From Atopobium sp. UBA2090 (GTDB taxonomy: Bacteria; Actinomycetota; Coriobacteriia; Coriobacteriales; Atopobiaceae): a DNA stretch of 50,211 nucleotides. Of this stretch, positions 48,997 through 50,211 are shown one piece after another. How positions within the stretch are numbered: the stretch's first letter is position 1; each line of letters opens with the position of its first letter. Below the pieces are notes generated by a model, which searched no databases, was not told the DNA's origin, and was given only the letters and a program-made list of their open reading frames with translations. Position numbers and translations under genes: made by a program. The stretch is from NCBI GenBank assembly GCA_002331575.1, contig DCZG01000053.1:268-50478 (forward strand), written 5' to 3'.

Positions 48997-50211
48997 GCCT
49001 TCTCGCCCCTTGGCCGCCGGCTGCTCGCGCCATCCTCGTCCTCGTCGGTCGTCGTGTCCCGCCACTCGTCGGCGTGCTCGCGCTTCCAGGCCTTGACCTG
49101 CGCGAGCTTCTCGCCGTAGCGCGCCTCGAGACCAGAGTCCGTGGGGACGTAGTACTCGGTGCCGATGAGGGAGTCCGGCAGGCAGGGCATGGGCGTGAGC
49201 TTCTCGGCGGCATCGTGAGCGTAGCGGTAGTCTCGCCCGTATCCGAGGTTGCCCATGAGGTCCGTGGTGGCGTTTCTGATCTGCAGCGGCACGGGCTCGG
49301 CCATCCGCTCCTGCGCGTCGCGCTTGGCGCTCTCGTAGGCGACGTAGACGGCGTTCGACTTGGGTGCCATGGCGCAGTAGACGACGGCCTCTGCCAGGTG
49401 CACGGTGCACTCGGGCATGCCGATCATGTGACAGGCCTGGAAGGCGGCGACGCACAGCTCGAGCGCATGGGGGTCGGCGAGGCCGATGTCCTCGGCGGCG
49501 AACCTCGTGACGCGGCGGGCGACGTAGAGGGGATCCTCCCCGCCCTCGAGCATCCTCGCGAGCCAGTACACCGCCGCGTCGGGGTCGGAGTTGCGCATCG
49601 ACTTGTGAAGCGCCGAGATGGTGTTGTAGTGCTCCTCGCCGCGCTTGTCGTAGAGCAACGCCTTGCGCGAGATGCACTGCTCGAGCGTGGCCTGGTCGAC
49701 GGTCACAAAGCCATCGTCCGCAGAGGGGCTGTTGATGACAACCATCTCGAGCGTCGAGAGCGCGCCGCGGGCGTCTCCGTTGGAGAAGCGCGCGATGGCC
49801 GAGAGCTGCTCGTCGCTCACGCGCACGTCCTCGTCGCCAAAGCCACGAGGGTCGGCGAGCGCGTTCCTCATGAGGCGCACGAGGTCGTCCTCCCCCAGCT
49901 CGTGGAGGACGAAGACCCTGCACCGCGAGAGGAGTGCGCCGTTGACCTCGAAGGAGGGGTTCTCGGTGGTGGCGCCGATGAGCACGATGCTGCCCCGCTC
50001 CACGTACGGGAGGAAGGCGTCCTGCTGGGCCTTGTTGAAGCGGTGGATCTCGTCCACGAAGAGGATGGTGCGCCGGCCCAGCTGGCGGTAGGACTCGGCC
50101 TCCTCCATGACCTTGCGGATCTCCTTGATGCCGCTGGTCACGGCCGAGAAGTCGATGAACGCCGAGCTCGTCTGGTGGGCGATGACGCGCGCGAGCGTGG
50201 TCTTGCCCACG
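48993..50211 (-). CDS. rarA: Replication-associated recombination protein A (partial, N-terminus off the right edge)
   Basis: 405 residues seen, running off the right edge inside the Walker A motif (VGKTTLARVIAHQT). RarA/MgsA is a AAA ATPase acting at stalled replication forks. Walker B is TILFVDEIHRFNKAQQDAFLP (first part), sensor 1 is LIGATTENPSFEVN, and the arginine finger is in LLSRCRVF. The tetramer-forming C-terminal domain includes RMLEGGEDPLYVARR and SAEDIG-like RFAAEDIGLADP. Its stop overlaps the duplicated GNAT stop. It ends in a charged, disordered tail. Confidence 0.95.
   Translation of the reverse strand, partial: VGKTTLARVIAHQTSSAFIDFSAVTSGIKEIRKVMEEAESYRQLGRRTILFVDEIHRFNKAQQDAFLPYVERGSIVLIGATTENPSFEVNGALLSRCRVFVLHELGEDDLVRLMRNALADPRGFGDEDVRVSDEQLSAIARFSNGDARGALSTLEMVVINSPSADDGFVTVDQATLEQCISRKALLYDKRGEEHYNTISALHKSMRNSDPDAAVYWLARMLEGGEDPLYVARRVTRFAAEDIGLADPHALELCVAAFQACHMIGMPECTVHLAEAVVYCAMAPKSNAVYVAYESAKRDAQERMAEPVPLQIRNATTDLMGNLGYGRDYRYAHDAAEKLTPMPCLPDSLIGTEYYVPTDSGLEARYGEKLAQVKAWKREHADEWRDTTTDEDEDGASSRRPRGEKA

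Noticed and set aside
5551..50211. tRNA and rRNA genes
   Set aside because: I looked for T-psi-C-loop signatures (GTTCGAATC-like) with matching stems and for rRNA-like stretches and found none convincing.

Overview
The window is about 50 kb of high-GC, gene-dense chromosomal DNA. I read it as an anaerobic Actinomycetota of class Coriobacteriia (Olsenella/Atopobiaceae-like). That placement is inference from recalled family resemblance: the FMN-binding/ferredoxin membrane protein with ApbE, a MurT/GatD pair, a putative ABC permease of the CmpB type, a membrane LuxR-type regulator beside an ABC-2 exporter, oleate hydratase, and Nim-like PNPOx proteins. There is no rRNA, tRNA, CRISPR array, integrase or intact transposase that I can see. 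The left end cuts an MFS transporter and the right end cuts rarA at its Walker A motif.

Layout, left half. 1-3.2 kb: MFS transporter (partial), then ApbE and a NapH-like Fe-S membrane protein with a C-terminal FMN-binding domain, a predicted flavin-based electron-transfer unit. 3.5-5.4 kb: a DUF3825 protein, followed at once by a long perfect-type palindrome. 5.5-7.8 kb: NADP-isocitrate dehydrogenase and a DMT exporter. 8-11.9 kb: a DUF4143 ATPase with a 23-bp iteron array upstream, a radical SAM protein and a divergent TetR regulator. 11.9-13.5 kb: glnK-amt. 13.9-16.9 kb: 3-hydroxyacyl-CoA dehydrogenase, a thioesterase, and an HD-domain/CmpB pair. 16.9-20.1 kb: a Cd/Zn-type P-ATPase and a frameshifted rhuM. 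20.3-24.5 kb: a translationally coupled operon of repeat-like protein, VWA/DUF2201 protein and MoxR-like AAA ATPase. 24.6-29.6 kb: proA, a small membrane protein, a nitroreductase and a Tat/lipoprotein NitT/Tau-type ABC transporter.

Layout, right half. 29.8-31.9 kb: murT-gatD, in which GatD lacks both catalytic residues. 31.9-34.7 kb: SGNH hydrolase, Pr6Pr membrane protein, a tandem nested palindrome, a small soluble protein and a GNAT enzyme. 34.9-40.2 kb: oleate hydratase, an AEC transporter, and a TetR regulator divergent from a cyclophilin-like/carboxymuconolactone decarboxylase/cupin operon that contains a second long palindrome. 40.3-45.1 kb: YegP-like DUF1508 protein, PNPOx-like protein, flavodoxin, LysR regulator, a 68-residue orphan gene, a threonine-aldolase-like enzyme and a GNAT enzyme. 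45.1-48.9 kb: a membrane regulator with a HTH at each end plus an ABC ATPase and ABC-2 permease, bracketed by an exact 33-bp direct repeat of the GNAT gene's 3' end. The original order appears to have been GNAT and rarA tail to tail with overlapping stop codons, so this ~3.9-kb block looks inserted.

The strongest leads are the GatD without Cys/His, the 33-bp-flanked regulator/exporter module, the MoxR-VWA triad, the family of ACAGGTT/AACCTGT palindromes at three sites, and the 23-bp iterons. Everything here was read by eye; no database search was run.
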